In this document: in pieces, positions 42,308 to 52,030 of the stretch
Position numbering within the stretch: the stretch's first letter is position 1
How the letters are laid out: every line of letters begins with the position of its first letter
Assembly: GCF_000250675.2 (NCBI RefSeq)
Contig: NC_018681.1
Coordinates: forward strand, 4,898,001-4,962,000
DNA length: 64,000 nucleotides
Reading direction: 5' to 3'
Origin: Nocardia brasiliensis ATCC 700358
GTDB taxonomy: Bacteria; Actinomycetota; Actinomycetes; Mycobacteriales; Mycobacteriaceae
Position numbers and translations under genes: made by a program
The notes under the pieces: model-generated
What the model was told of the DNA's origin: nothing
Database searches by the model: none
What the model saw: only the letters and a program-made list of their open reading frames with translations

Positions 42308-43654
42308 ATGACCACCGCGTTCGACGGCCCACCCCTCGAGATCGACACACGCCCCGCGGTTCTCGACCAGTTCACGGTCGACGAGACCGGGCGCGCGGGG
42401 CACCGCCCGCGCGGCGTCGCGGCACCGGCCGATGCCGACGAGGTGGCCGCGCTGGTGCGGTGGGCGCGGACGACCCGGACCCCACTCATCGCCCGCGGTG
42501 CCGGAACAAGCCTGGAAGGACATCTGCTCGCCCAGCACGACGAACTGATCGTCGATCTGTCGCAGGCGAATTCGATCCTCGACATCTCCCCTGCCGATTT
42601 CACCGCCACGGTGCAGCCGGGCGTCACCCGCACCCGATTGAACTCGGCCACAGCCGAATACGGTTTGCAGTTCACCGTCGACCCCGGGGCCGACGCCTCG
42701 CTGGGCGGCATGGCCGCGACCAATGCCAGCGGCACCACCACCGTCCGCTACGGCGGGATGCGGGCGAATGTGCTTGCGTTGCAAGCAGTGCTCCCCGATG
42801 CGACAGTGGCGCGCTTCGGTCGCGCGGTCCGCAAATCCTCCAGCGGCTACGACCTCAAAGATCTGCTGATCGGCTCCGCGGGGACCCTCGGCATCATCAC
42901 CGAACTCACCGTGCGCCTGCACCCCATCCCCGAATGGCTACGCTCGCTGCGGATTTCGTTTCCCACGGTGACGGACGCGGTCGACGCCGCCGTCGAGATG
43001 CTCGGCGCCGCCCTCCCGGTGAGCAGGCTGGAACTCGTCGACGCGGTCAGCATGGTCGCGACCAACGCCTATCGGGGCACCGACTACGCCGAGACCCCGG
43101 CGCTGTTCATCGACGTGGAGTCGTCGTCCGAGCCGGCGGCGATCGCCGAGGAAGCGGAGATCACCCGAATCGACCGGGGCCACAACGCCCTCGACATCGC
43201 CGCGGCCCGCACCCACACCGAGCGCTACGCCCTGTGGGAGGACCGGCACAATCTCTTCTTCGCGCTCAAGTCGCTGCACCCGGGTCGCCGATTCATGGTG
43301 ACCGACACCGCCGTCCCGTACTCCCGCCTCGCGGCCGCCGTCGATACCGCGCTGCGCCTGGGCACGGAACTCGGCCTGGCGGTCAGCGTCTGCGGGCACA
43401 TCGGCGACGGCAACGTGCACACCATCGTGCCCTACGACGAGCACGACGACGAGGTGGTGCAGCAGTACTCCGATCGACTGGTGCGCCACGCCCTGTCCGT
43501 CGGCGGCACCGCGACGGGCGAGCACGGCATCGGACTCACCAAGAAGAAGTACCTGCGCGAAGAACACGGCGCGGCAGTAGACCTGATGCTCGCCATCAAG
43601 CGCACCCTCGACCCGCTGAACCTCTTCAACCCGGGCAAGGTCCTCGACCCCTGA
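42308..43654 (+). CDS. FAD-linked oxidase (glycolate/D-lactate oxidase type)
   Basis: A 448-aa FAD-binding oxidase of the GlcD/D-lactate dehydrogenase group. The FAD-binding PARGAGTSLEG-like stretch (IARGAGTSLEGHL), GGMAATNASGTTTVRYGG and GTLGIITELTVRL are present, and the FAD-oxidase C-terminal domain has GHIGDGNVHT and GEHGIGLTKKKYL. Oxidises a 2-hydroxy acid. ATG 42308 after GGAGG is preferred over the ORF start 24 bp upstream. Confidence 0.88.
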   Translation: MTTAFDGPPLEIDTRPAVLDQFTVDETGRAGHRPRGVAAPADADEVAALVRWARTTRTPLIARGAGTSLEGHLLAQHDELIVDLSQANSILDISPADFTATVQPGVTRTRLNSATAEYGLQFTVDPGADASLGGMAATNASGTTTVRYGGMRANVLALQAVLPDATVARFGRAVRKSSSGYDLKDLLIGSAGTLGIITELTVRLHPIPEWLRSLRISFPTVTDAVDAAVEMLGAALPVSRLELVDAVSMVATNAYRGTDYAETPALFIDVESSSEPAAIAEEAEITRIDRGHNALDIAAARTHTERYALWEDRHNLFFALKSLHPGRRFMVTDTAVPYSRLAAAVDTALRLGTELGLAVSVCGHIGDGNVHTIVPYDEHDDEVVQQYSDRLVRHALSVGGTATGEHGIGLTKKKYLREEHGAAVDLMLAIKRTLDPLNLFNPGKVLDP

Positions 43655-43756
43655 GTCGAGCCTGAAATCCACACCGGCGCTGCCGCGTGAACGAAATGGC
43701 GCCCGCGACAGATACATCGGCAGACGAGTTCGCCTGTATCTGATTGCGAGGCCCCC

Positions 43757-44299
43757 ATGGACAGCACTTCCCGCACCGCGGCCGACGCCGCGCGCGCACT
43801 GGCCATCCGTTCGGTGCGCCTCATGGCCGACGGGGCCCGCGCCGACTTCGACGCGATCATTCACCCCGACGCGACCAATCGGGAGGCCAAGGCCGAGCCG
43901 CCCGCCACCCGGGGGCGCGGACCGGGCGCGTTCTACGCCACGGCGCTCTGGCTGCGTGCCGCCTACGCAGACCTGCATCACACGATCGAGGACGCCGTGG
44001 TGGACGGTGATCTGGTGGCGCTGCACACCACGATGCGCGGACGGCACGTCGGCCCCTTCGTGGCCTATGCCGAGGACGGTCGAGTGGACCAGGTCTTCCC
44101 GCCGACCGGAAGGACCTTCGCGGTCACCCAGTCGCATTGGCTGCGCATCGCGGACGGCAAGGTGATCGAGCACTGGGCCAACCGGGACGATCTCGGGCAG
44201 GCGATCCAGCTGGGCTGGGTCCCGCCGACCCCGGCTTTCCTGCTGCGCATGGCCTGGGCCAAGCGCAGGGCCGGGCGGCTTGCCGGAGTGGGACGCTAG
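43757..44299 (+). CDS. SnoaL-like ester cyclase/NTF2-fold protein
   Basis: A 180-aa NTF2-fold protein of the SnoaL_2 type: HHTIEDAVVDGDLVALHTTMRGRH, FPPTGRTFAVTQSHWLRIADGKVIEHW. Members act as polyketide cyclases or small-molecule isomerases; many are of unknown function. Its stop overlaps the stop of the convergent pcaC by 4 bp. Confidence 0.82.
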   Translation: MDSTSRTAADAARALAIRSVRLMADGARADFDAIIHPDATNREAKAEPPATRGRGPGAFYATALWLRAAYADLHHTIEDAVVDGDLVALHTTMRGRHVGPFVAYAEDGRVDQVFPPTGRTFAVTQSHWLRIADGKVIEHWANRDDLGQAIQLGWVPPTPAFLLRMAWAKRRAGRLAGVGR

Positions 44300-44679
44300 G
44301 ACTCGGCGGAGTCGGGTTCGTCCAATACGGCTCGGCCGATCGTGAAGGCGGCGTTGGCGGCGGGGACGCCCGCGTAGGCCGCGGTGTGCAGGAGGACCTC
44401 GGCGATCTCGGCGGGGGTGAGGCCGTGGCGGCGGGCCGCGCGTACGTGCATCGCGATCTCGTCGTGGCGGCCCAGGGCGGTGAGCACGGCGAGGGTGATG
44501 CAGCTGCGGGTGCTGCGGTCGAGACCGGGGCGGGTCCAGATCGATCCCCACACCGACTCGGTGATGTATTCCTGGAACGGGCGGGTGAATTCGGTCGTCG
44601 CAGCCTCGGCACGGTCGACGTGCGCGTCACCGAGCACCTCGCGCCGGACCTGAGCGCCCCGCTCGGCACGTTCGTTCAC
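44296..44679 (-). CDS. pcaC: 4-Carboxymuconolactone decarboxylase
   Basis: A 127-aa carboxymuconolactone decarboxylase: FQEYITESVWGSIWTRPGLDRSTRSCITLAVLTALGR and the EIAEVLLHTAAYAGVPAANAAF helix are diagnostic. Converts gamma-carboxymuconolactone to beta-ketoadipate enol-lactone. GTG 44679 overlaps the pcaD stop (GTGA). Last gene of the pob/pca operon. Confidence 0.93.
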   Translation of the reverse strand: MNERAERGAQVRREVLGDAHVDRAEAATTEFTRPFQEYITESVWGSIWTRPGLDRSTRSCITLAVLTALGRHDEIAMHVRAARRHGLTPAEIAEVLLHTAAYAGVPAANAAFTIGRAVLDEPDSAES

Positions 44680-45452
44680 GAATTCTCCTTCAGGTGTCCG
44701 AGGATCAGCCGGCCGACGACGTCCGGTCGTTCGACGTTCGCCAGATGTGCCGCGGACTCGATGATTTCGAGCCGGGACAGCGGGATTGCCGTGGCGATGC
44801 GGTGACCGTGCGCGGGCGGTGTCGCGGGATCATCCGCGCCCGCGATGACCAACGTGGGAGCGCTGATCCTGGGCAGACCCGCCGCGATGTCCATCGTTTC
44901 GATCGCCGCGCAGCACGCGGCGTAGCCCTCGGCGGGCGTGGCGGCGATCATGTTCTCGTAGAAACGGATTCGTTCCGGGTGGGCGGCGCCCCACCGCGGG
45001 GTGAACCACCGACGCACGACCGCGCCCGCCACCGCCGCGGTCCCTGCGGCGCGGACCGTGGCGGCGCGCTCGGCCCAGCCGGCGGGCGGGCCGAGTTCGG
45101 CGCTGGTGCAGCACAGCGTCAATGTGCGCAACCGGTGCGGGGCATGCGCACCGAGCCACATGCCCACCATGCCGCCCAGGGACAATCCCACGAAATGCAC
45201 GCGACGAGCGGCCAGCCGGTCGAGCAGCGCGAGCACGTCGGAACCGAGATCGGCCAGGGCATACGGTCCGGCGGGCACCGGCGAATTCCCATGACCGCGT
45301 TGGTCATAGCGCACCACCCGGTAGCCCGCGGTGGTGAGCGCCGCCACCTGTGGCTCCCACATTCGCACATCGCTGCCGAGCGACCCGCTCAGCACCACGG
45401 TCTCCCCCGCCGACGGTCCGTCGACGTGGGCATGCACCACAACCGAACTCAT
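44676..45452 (-). CDS. pcaD: 3-Oxoadipate enol-lactonase
   Basis: A 258-aa alpha/beta hydrolase: VVLSGSLGSDVRMWEPQ, YDQRGHGNS, nucleophile GLSLGGMVG, D in GADDPATPP, H in ESAAHLANVE. Opens the enol-lactone to beta-ketoadipate. ATG 45452 overlaps the pcaB stop (ATGA). In many actinomycetes pcaD and pcaC are fused as pcaL; here they are separate genes. Confidence 0.92.
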   Translation of the reverse strand: MSSVVVHAHVDGPSAGETVVLSGSLGSDVRMWEPQVAALTTAGYRVVRYDQRGHGNSPVPAGPYALADLGSDVLALLDRLAARRVHFVGLSLGGMVGMWLGAHAPHRLRTLTLCCTSAELGPPAGWAERAATVRAAGTAAVAGAVVRRWFTPRWGAAHPERIRFYENMIAATPAEGYAACCAAIETMDIAAGLPRISAPTLVIAGADDPATPPAHGHRIATAIPLSRLEIIESAAHLANVERPDVVGRLILGHLKENS

Positions 45453-46795
45453 CGCTGGACCTCGCGCCATTCGGCCAGCGCGCGCAGCCGGAATTCGTTC
45501 GCTGAACCCAGATACCCGGACGGATCGAGCAGCTCGTCGATTCGCTTGCGGTCCAGGTACTCCCCGATCACCGGATCGGCCGCGAGCACTGCGGCAAGGT
45601 CGCCCCGCCCCGCGTCGGCACAGCAGGCGGCGACGAGATCACCGGCCTCCTGTCGACCCACCGCACCCCCGCTCGCCGACACCAACTCGACGACGACGCG
45701 TTCGGCCATGAGCACACCGCCGGAGGCTGCCAGGTTCGCCCGCATCCGCGCGGAATCGATGTGCAGGCGCGACAGGCAAACACGCAGCCAGTGCACCGCC
45801 GAGCCGGTGCTGCGCAGCAGTTCGACCAGCGGTCGCCACTCCGCGTGCCACGAGCCGGCGGCGCGTTGATGTTCGTGGGCACCGGAACTCAGCACGGTGG
45901 CGACCAGGCCCGGTGCCTGCGCGGCTGCACCGGCGGCGAGCACCGCGGCGACGGGATTTCGCTTGTGCGGCATGGTCGATGATCCGCCGCTACCGGACGG
46001 GCCGTGCTCGGCCACCTCGGCGACTTCGGTCTGCGCGAGCAGGGTGACGTCGCGGGCGATCTTCGAGACCGCACCGCAGGTCTGGCCCAAAGTGCCCGCG
46101 ATTTCGGCGATTCGGCTGCGTTCGGTGTGCCAAGGCAGGGTCGGCTCCCCGAGACGGAGACGACGCGCCAGTTCGGCGAGCACAGGAATTCCGTACTCGC
46201 CCAGCGCCGCCGCCGTCCCGACAGCACCACCGAACTGCACCGCCAGGCGACTGTCCCGAACACGGTCGAGCTGGCGCAGCGCCGCGACCACGCCACCCAG
46301 CCAGCCGGCGGCGGTGAGCCCGAGCGTCACCGGGGGTGCCTGTTGCAGCAGGCTGCGCCCCGCCAGCACAGTGTCCGCATGCTCCTCGGCCGACCGCGCG
46401 AGCAGCTCGGCGCAGGCCACCAGGTCGGCACGCAGCGCGGTCAGCGCTCGGGAGGTGACCAGCATCGCGGCGGTGTCGAGGACATCCTGACTGGTCGCCC
46501 CGAGGTGCACGTAGGCCGCCGCCACGGGGTCGACCCGCGCGGTCAGCGCGCGGACCAGCGGACCCACCGGATTGCCGATCCGCACCGCGGCCGCGCCCGC
46601 CGCACCGATGTCGTACTCCTCTGCCCGGCAGTGCTTTTCGATCTCGTCCGCGGCCGCGGCGGGAACCACGCCCACCGTCGCCGAAGCGCGGGCGAGCGCC
46701 GCCTCGACATCGAGCATCGCCTGCACCCACGCCCGATCGCCGACCACCTCCGTTACCTGGCCTGCCGCGAGCACCCCACCGAACAGCTCAGACAT
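45449..46795 (-). CDS. pcaB: 3-Carboxy-cis,cis-muconate cycloisomerase
   Basis: A 448-aa fumarase/aspartase-superfamily protein with the signature GSSTMPHKRNPV and HLGATSQDVLDTA. Lactonises 3-carboxymuconate. ATG 46795 overlaps pcaG by 8 bp. All residues of the superfamily loop are intact. Confidence 0.94.
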   Translation of the reverse strand: MSELFGGVLAAGQVTEVVGDRAWVQAMLDVEAALARASATVGVVPAAAADEIEKHCRAEEYDIGAAGAAAVRIGNPVGPLVRALTARVDPVAAAYVHLGATSQDVLDTAAMLVTSRALTALRADLVACAELLARSAEEHADTVLAGRSLLQQAPPVTLGLTAAGWLGGVVAALRQLDRVRDSRLAVQFGGAVGTAAALGEYGIPVLAELARRLRLGEPTLPWHTERSRIAEIAGTLGQTCGAVSKIARDVTLLAQTEVAEVAEHGPSGSGGSSTMPHKRNPVAAVLAAGAAAQAPGLVATVLSSGAHEHQRAAGSWHAEWRPLVELLRSTGSAVHWLRVCLSRLHIDSARMRANLAASGGVLMAERVVVELVSASGGAVGRQEAGDLVAACCADAGRGDLAAVLAADPVIGEYLDRKRIDELLDPSGYLGSANEFRLRALAEWREVQR

Positions 46796-47312
46796 CGAAG
46801 AACACCGTCTCGTCCGAACCTTGCAGGTGGACGTCGAAAACGTAACCGTCTCCGGCGCGGGCGGCGATCAACGTATGCCTGCGTCCCGGCGGCACCGTCA
46901 CCAGGACGGGGTCGCCCGCGTGCCGGTCGGCGTGCTCGGGGAAGTACACCCGGGTGACGACACGGTGCAGCAGTCCTCGGGCGAACACCGACATGTCCAG
47001 GTGCGGGGCTTGCAGCCCACCCGCGCCGTCACACACCGCTTCCGGAAACGGGATGTGCAACGCGTATTCACCGCGTCGGGTATCGCTGCGCGCGAAACCG
47101 TTTCGCTCGCCGCGGTGCTCGTCGCCGACCACCTGCCAGGTCTCCACCATGGCGTCGTCGATCGCGGTGCCCGCGCCGTCGAACACCCGGCCGGTGAGCC
47201 ACACCGCGCCCGGCGCGCCGGGCGGGACCGCGAATTGCCCGTCCGCCCAGGTCAATCCGAGATGCAGGTAGGGACCGACGGTCTGCGAGGGCGTGCTGGG
47301 CAGGCTAGTCAT
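46788..47312 (-). CDS. pcaG: Protocatechuate 3,4-dioxygenase alpha subunit
   Basis: A 174-aa subunit: SQTVGPYLHLGL near the start, MVETWQ, and PHLDMSVFARGLLHRVVTRVYFP. Forms the non-haem Fe(III) ring-cleaving enzyme with pcaH; catalytic iron ligands are supplied by the beta subunit. ATG 47312 overlaps the pcaH end by 8 bp. Confidence 0.94.
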   Translation of the reverse strand: MTSLPSTPSQTVGPYLHLGLTWADGQFAVPPGAPGAVWLTGRVFDGAGTAIDDAMVETWQVVGDEHRGERNGFARSDTRRGEYALHIPFPEAVCDGAGGLQAPHLDMSVFARGLLHRVVTRVYFPEHADRHAGDPVLVTVPPGRRHTLIAARAGDGYVFDVHLQGSDETVFFDV

Positions 47313-48045
47313 CGTCGGCCTCCTCGTCTTCGAACGGGGTCGCGTTCCGGCCGCGCAGCACGATGTCGAACTCGAAGGCCAGGGCTCGCTCCGGCTCGGT
47401 GCGCGCGTGATCGAAACGGCTGACCAGCAATTCGCGCGCGTGCGCGGGCACCGAGTGGTAAACCGGGTCCTGGAAGAACAGCGGATCGCCGGGGAAGTAC
47501 ATCTGCGTCACCAGGCGCTGGGTGAAAGCCTGCCCGAACAACGAGAAGTGGATGTGCGCGGGCCGCCACGCGTTGTGATGGTTACGCCACGGATACGCAC
47601 CGGGTTTGACCGTGGTGAACTCGTATCGCCCGGCGCTGTCGGTGTAGGTGCGTCCGGCGCCGTCGAAGTTGGGGTCCAGGGCGCAGTTCCAGCGGTCGCG
47701 GTCGTGCCGGTAGCGACCGCCCGCGTTCGCCTGCCAGATCTCGATGAGCGAGTGCGGGATCGGCTTGCCGTCACCGTCGAGCAGCCGCCCGTGCACGATG
47801 ATCCGCTGGCCGATCGGCTCGCCCGCGTGCTGCGCGGTCAAGTCGTGGTCGGCGGGACCTACCCGATCCGAGCCGAAGACCGGCCCGGTGAGCTCGGTCA
47901 GCCGCTGCGGCAACACGATCAGCGATTCGCGCGGGTGCCGCAGCACCGTGGACGCGTACTCCGCGTAGTCCAGCGGCGGATGGCTGCCGTCCGGGTCGCG
48001 GCGGAATCCGGCCGGAAATGGTGTCGCGCAATGTCGTGCGCTCAT
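47305..48045 (-). CDS. pcaH: Protocatechuate 3,4-dioxygenase beta subunit
   Basis: A 246-aa iron-binding subunit. Tyrosine ligand candidates lie in AGGRYRHDRDRW and GAYPWRNHHNAWR; the His pair lies in RPAHIHFSLFG. Cleaves protocatechuate between the hydroxyls to 3-carboxymuconate. ATG 48045 overlaps the pcaF stop (ATGA), so coupling continues across the broken thiolase gene. Confidence 0.95.
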   Translation of the reverse strand: MSARHCATPFPAGFRRDPDGSHPPLDYAEYASTVLRHPRESLIVLPQRLTELTGPVFGSDRVGPADHDLTAQHAGEPIGQRIIVHGRLLDGDGKPIPHSLIEIWQANAGGRYRHDRDRWNCALDPNFDGAGRTYTDSAGRYEFTTVKPGAYPWRNHHNAWRPAHIHFSLFGQAFTQRLVTQMYFPGDPLFFQDPVYHSVPAHARELLVSRFDHARTEPERALAFEFDIVLRGRNATPFEDEEADDD

Positions 48046-49237
48046 GATGCTGCCTCCAGAACTACCGCAAGCCCTTGACCGACGCCGATGCAAAGCGCGG
48101 CAAGCCCCCAGCGGCTGCCGCGCCGCCGCATTTCCCGGGCCAACTGCACGACGACCCGGCCGCCGGACGCGCCCAGCGGATGACCGAGCGCGATCGCGCC
48201 CCCGTTCACATTGACGATCTCGGCGTCCAACTCGGGCCACCCGGCCAGACACGCGATCGATTGCGCGGCGAACGCCTCGTTCAACTCGACCACACCGATA
48301 TCGCCCCAGCCGATTCCGGCTCGCGCCAACGCGATTCGAGCCGCCTGTACCGGACCGACGCCGAACAGGTCGGGGTCCACCCCCGCCGCCCCACCCCCGC
48401 CGCCCCGCGCCCGGCGATCCTGGCCAGAGGTGCGCAACCGATCCGGTCTGCCATGTACTCGTCGCCGAGCAGGAGCGCGCACGCCCCGTCGCTCAGCGGC
48501 GAGGCGTTCCCGGCGGTCACCGTACCGTTCGCCCGGAACGCGGGCCGCAACCCCGCCAGCGTGGTCACGGTGGTGCCGGGCCGGATCGGCTCGTCCCAGG
48601 CGAGTCCGGTATCCGGTACCGCGACAACGTGATCGTCGTAGAACCCGTCCGCCCAGGCCCGTGCGGCCGAGCGGTGACTGCGCGCGGCGAACTCGTCCTG
48701 TGCCGCCCGATCGATGCCGAACCGTTCGGCCAGCGCTTCGGTGCTCTCGCCCAGCGAGACCGTCCAGGCCGCGGGCATCGCCGGATTGACCATCCGCCAG
48801 CCCAGCGTGGACGAGTGCAGCGTCGCGTCACCGGCGGGAAAACCCTTGGGTGGCTTGGTCAGCACCCACGGGGCACGGCTCATCGATTCGACCCCGCCCG
48901 CCACGACGAGCGACGCGTCACCGGTCTCGATCATTCGTGCCGCGTGCAGCGTCGCGTCCAGGCTCGACCCGCACAATCGGTTCACCGTCGTCCCGGGCAC
49001 CGAGGTCGGCCAGCCCGCGAGCAGGGTGGCCATCCGGGCGAGATTGCGATTATCTTCTCCGGCTTGGTTGGCCGCACCGAAGACGACGTCGTCCACCGTC
49101 GCGGGGTCGAATTCCGTTCGTTCGGCGAGGGTGCGCAACACGTGCGCGCCGAGATCGTCCGGGCGCACGCCCGCCAGCGCGCCGCCGTATCGGCCGAACG
49201 GCGTCCGCACGCCGTCATAGAGGAAGGCGCCGGTCAC
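48042..49237 (-). pseudogene. pcaF: Beta-ketoadipyl-CoA thiolase gene broken by 14-bp tandem duplication
   Basis: The N-terminal part (GTG 49237, VNRLCGSSLDATL with the active cysteine) and the C-terminal part (LNEAFAAQ, GGAIALGHPLGASG, LCIGVGQGLA) lie in two frames. They switch at a perfect tandem repeat of ACCCCCGCCGCCCC (48379-48392 and 48393-48406). Removing one copy restores 1182 bp = 393 aa, normal thiolase length, reading AGRGAAGVDPDLFG. As it stands translation stops at 48281, losing the catalytic His and second Cys. Either a real lesion, a slippage-switchable state or a sequencing error. Confidence 0.9.
48379..48406. repeat. Perfect 14-bp tandem duplication inside pcaF
   Basis: Two head-to-tail copies of ACCCCCGCCGCCCC (plus strand). 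The copy length, not a multiple of 3, is what causes the frameshift. Confidence 0.97.
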
Positions 49238-50013
49238 GACGCCGCCTGCAAGGCGTGCAGCGCGGCGAGTTCGGCAGCCGAGGGCGGTGCCGTAACCTCC
49301 AGTTCGGCAGCGACTTTCAGCTCCCAACCGGTAGCCGCTCGCACCTGCTCGACACGCACCCCGGGATGCACCGCGACCAGCACCAGTTCACCGGTGGCAT
49401 CGGGTCGCATGATCCCGAGATCGGTGATGATCCGCGTCGGCCCAGCCCCGCGCAGGCCGAGCCGGGCGCGCTCCCCGCCGCCGCGGCCGTGGCCGAACGA
49501 GGTGACGAAATCGACTCGCTCGACGAAGGATTGCCGCGATTGGCGGACCACCACGAACACCTCGCCGCAGGACGCGGCGATCTCGGGCGCGCCACCCGCA
49601 CCCGGCAGCCGCACCTTCGGCCGCCGATAGTCGCCGATGACGGTGGTGTTGATATTGCCGAACCGATCCAGTTGCGCGGCACCGAGAAAGCCGATATCGA
49701 TGCGCCCCGGTTGCAGCCAATAGTTGAACACCTCCGGCACGCCGATCACCGCGTCCGCGGTTTCCGCGAGTATCCCGTCTCCGATCGAGGCGGGCAGTCG
49801 GCCGGGTTTGGCGCCCAGTGTGCCGGACTCATAGATCAGCACCAGGTCGGGCGCATGTGTGGTGCGCGCCAAATTCGCTGCGGTGGAGGGCAATCCGATG
49901 CCGACGAAACACCGCTTGCCGCCGGTGAGCGCCCGCGCGGCGGCGACCGTCATCACCTCGTCGGCGGTGGCCCGCACCGGCGCGGCGTCCGTTTCGGCCG
50001 GAATCCGGTTCAT
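49234..50013 (-). CDS. pcaJ: 3-Oxoadipate CoA-transferase beta subunit
   Basis: A 259-aa CoA-transferase family I subunit: VGIGLPSTAANLA, YESGTLGAKPG, GVPEVFNYWLQPGRIDIGFLGAAQLDRFGNINTTVIGDY. Together with PcaI it makes beta-ketoadipyl-CoA. GTGA overlap with pcaF at 49234-49237 and ATGA overlap with pcaI at 50010-50013. Confidence 0.92.
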   Translation of the reverse strand: MNRIPAETDAAPVRATADEVMTVAAARALTGGKRCFVGIGLPSTAANLARTTHAPDLVLIYESGTLGAKPGRLPASIGDGILAETADAVIGVPEVFNYWLQPGRIDIGFLGAAQLDRFGNINTTVIGDYRRPKVRLPGAGGAPEIAASCGEVFVVVRQSRQSFVERVDFVTSFGHGRGGGERARLGLRGAGPTRIITDLGIMRPDATGELVLVAVHPGVRVEQVRAATGWELKVAAELEVTAPPSAAELAALHALQAAS

Positions 50014-50825
50014 GCGTCACTCCCCGCGAAGACGTGCTCATCGAGCCATTCGGTGAAACGGCCACGGTCCCGGCTGATCGGGTCCCAGGCCGCGTAGAAG
50101 GCGTTGTCGCGTTCGGAATACCCCTGCGCGTAGGACGGATGCGCGCCGCCGGGCACCGCGGCGACCGCGGTGATCGCCCACGCCGGCAGTACGATCGCGC
50201 CGGGCACCGGGGTGAGCTCGTCGACGATCTCCTCGACGGTGACCAGACTCTGCCGCGCGGCCAGCACGGCTTCCTTCTGCACCCCGAGCAGACCCCACAG
50301 CTGCACGTTTCCGGCCCGGTCCGCCCGCTGGGCGTGAATCACGGTGACATCCGGCCGCAGCGCGGGCACCGCGGTGAGCTGTTCGCCGGTGAAGGGGCAG
50401 CTGATCGGTTTGATGGTCGCGGTGACCGTCGGCAGGTCGGTGCCGACGTAACCGCGCAGCACCGCGAACGGCAGACCGGAGGCGCCCGCGACATAACGGT
50501 TGGCCATGCCCGCGTGGCTGTGCTCCTCGAGTTCCAGCGCGTTCGGCCAGGCGTGCTCCACCGCGTCCCGGAACCGGTGCAGCGAACCGACACCCGGATT
50601 GCCGCCCCACGAGAACACCAGCTTGGCCGCGCAGCCCGCGCCGATCAGCTGGTCGTACACGATGTCCGGGGTCATCCGCACCAGAGTCAGCCCGCGCACG
50701 CGCTGCCGGATGATCTCCTGCCCGGCGGCCACCGGGATCAGATGCGTGAAGCCCTCTAGGGCGACGGTGTCGCCGTCGTGCACGAGCTCGGCCACCGCGG
50801 TCGCCAAGGACGAAATCCTGGCCAC
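50010..50825 (-). CDS. pcaI: 3-Oxoadipate CoA-transferase alpha subunit
   Basis: A 271-aa subunit: VHDGDTVALEGFTHLIP, the SWGGNPGVGSLHRFRDAVE block and the catalytic-loop DRAGNVQLWG. GTG 50825 has AAAGGAG 6 nt upstream; GTG 50831 would instead overlap the pobA stop (GTGA). Confidence 0.9.
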   Translation of the reverse strand: MARISSLATAVAELVHDGDTVALEGFTHLIPVAAGQEIIRQRVRGLTLVRMTPDIVYDQLIGAGCAAKLVFSWGGNPGVGSLHRFRDAVEHAWPNALELEEHSHAGMANRYVAGASGLPFAVLRGYVGTDLPTVTATIKPISCPFTGEQLTAVPALRPDVTVIHAQRADRAGNVQLWGLLGVQKEAVLAARQSLVTVEEIVDELTPVPGAIVLPAWAITAVAAVPGGAHPSYAQGYSERDNAFYAAWDPISRDRGRFTEWLDEHVFAGSDA

Positions 50826-50827
50826 GC

Positions 50828-52030
50828 TCACTCCTTTCGTCGTTCGGTCGGTTTCCGTTGCTGCCAGCCGGTGTAGGCGTCCGCGAAATAGGCCGCGCCG
50901 TACCGTGATCCGGTGATCAACGCGAGTTCACCGCGCTGGCGCTCGATATCGAAGGGCGACGCACCGTCGATGCTGTGCAGCATGGTGGTCGCCCAGTAGG
51001 AGAAGTGCTGGGCCCGCCACACCCGGTCCAGGGCGCGCTCGGTGTACCGGTCGAGCACATCCGGGTCACGCCGGGCGTAGAACTCGGCGATTTCCTCCGC
51101 CAGCACCGCGACATCGGCGAGGGCGAGGTTCAGTCCTTTCGCACCGGTGGGCGGCACCGTATGCGCGGCGTCACCGGCCAGCAGCAGGTTCCCGTGGCGC
51201 ATCGGCGCGGTGACGAACGACCGGAACGGCAGCACCGTCTTGGCGACGATCGGGCCTTCCCGCAGCGCGAACCCGTTGCCGTCGACGCGGCGGCGCAGCT
51301 GCGACCAGATCCGATCCTCGTCCCATTCCTCGGGCCGCGTCCCGGGCGGGCACTGGAAATACATCCGCTGCAACGCCTCGGTGCGCCGACTGATCAGCGC
51401 GAAGCCGAATTCCGAATAGGCGTAGATCAATTCGTCGTGCGAAGGCTGCGCTTCGGTGAGTATCCCGAACCAAGCGAAGGGATACTCGCGCAACCACTCC
51501 CGGCGGGCACCCGGCGGGTAGGCGTGCCGGCAGATCGAGCGTGAACCGTCCGCGCCGACAAGCAGATCCGCCTCGACGCGCACCGTGCTCCCGCATGATT
51601 CGATGAACGTGACGGTCGGACGGTCACCGGAGACATCGACGGCAGTGCCGGTCACGCCGTAGCGCACATCGCCGCCATCGGCGCTGCGCCGCCGCGACAG
51701 GTCCAGGAACACCTCGGTTTGCGGGTAGAGCCACACGGATTCGCCGACCAGCTCCTGGAAGTCGATGCGATGGTTCGCGCCGTCGAACCGCAGCACGACG
51801 CCGTCGTGCCGGTCACCCGCGGTGCGCACCCGGTCCGAGGCCCCCGAATCCACCAGCAGCCGAACCGAACCCGCCTCTAGGATGCCCGCCCGAATGGTGC
51901 TCGCGATGTCGTCGTACCCGCGGTGGTCGACGACCACGCTGTCGATCCCGGCGCGGTACAGCAGATGCGAGAGCAGCAAACCGGCCGGGCCCGCGCCGAC
52001 GATCGCCACCTGCGTGCGGATATCCGTCAC
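50828..52030 (-). CDS. pobA: 4-Hydroxybenzoate 3-monooxygenase
   Basis: A 400-aa flavoprotein hydroxylase: FAD motif VGAGPAGLLLSHLL, the DG motif VGADGSRS, and LLAGDAAHTVPPTGAKGLNLALADV. YPQTEVFLDLSRRR and the aligned length fit p-hydroxybenzoate hydroxylase rather than a generic phenol hydroxylase. Adds the 3-OH to give protocatechuate. GTG 52030 overlaps the pcaK stop (GTGA). Confidence 0.9.
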   Translation of the reverse strand: MTDIRTQVAIVGAGPAGLLLSHLLYRAGIDSVVVDHRGYDDIASTIRAGILEAGSVRLLVDSGASDRVRTAGDRHDGVVLRFDGANHRIDFQELVGESVWLYPQTEVFLDLSRRRSADGGDVRYGVTGTAVDVSGDRPTVTFIESCGSTVRVEADLLVGADGSRSICRHAYPPGARREWLREYPFAWFGILTEAQPSHDELIYAYSEFGFALISRRTEALQRMYFQCPPGTRPEEWDEDRIWSQLRRRVDGNGFALREGPIVAKTVLPFRSFVTAPMRHGNLLLAGDAAHTVPPTGAKGLNLALADVAVLAEEIAEFYARRDPDVLDRYTERALDRVWRAQHFSYWATTMLHSIDGASPFDIERQRGELALITGSRYGAAYFADAYTGWQQRKPTERRKE

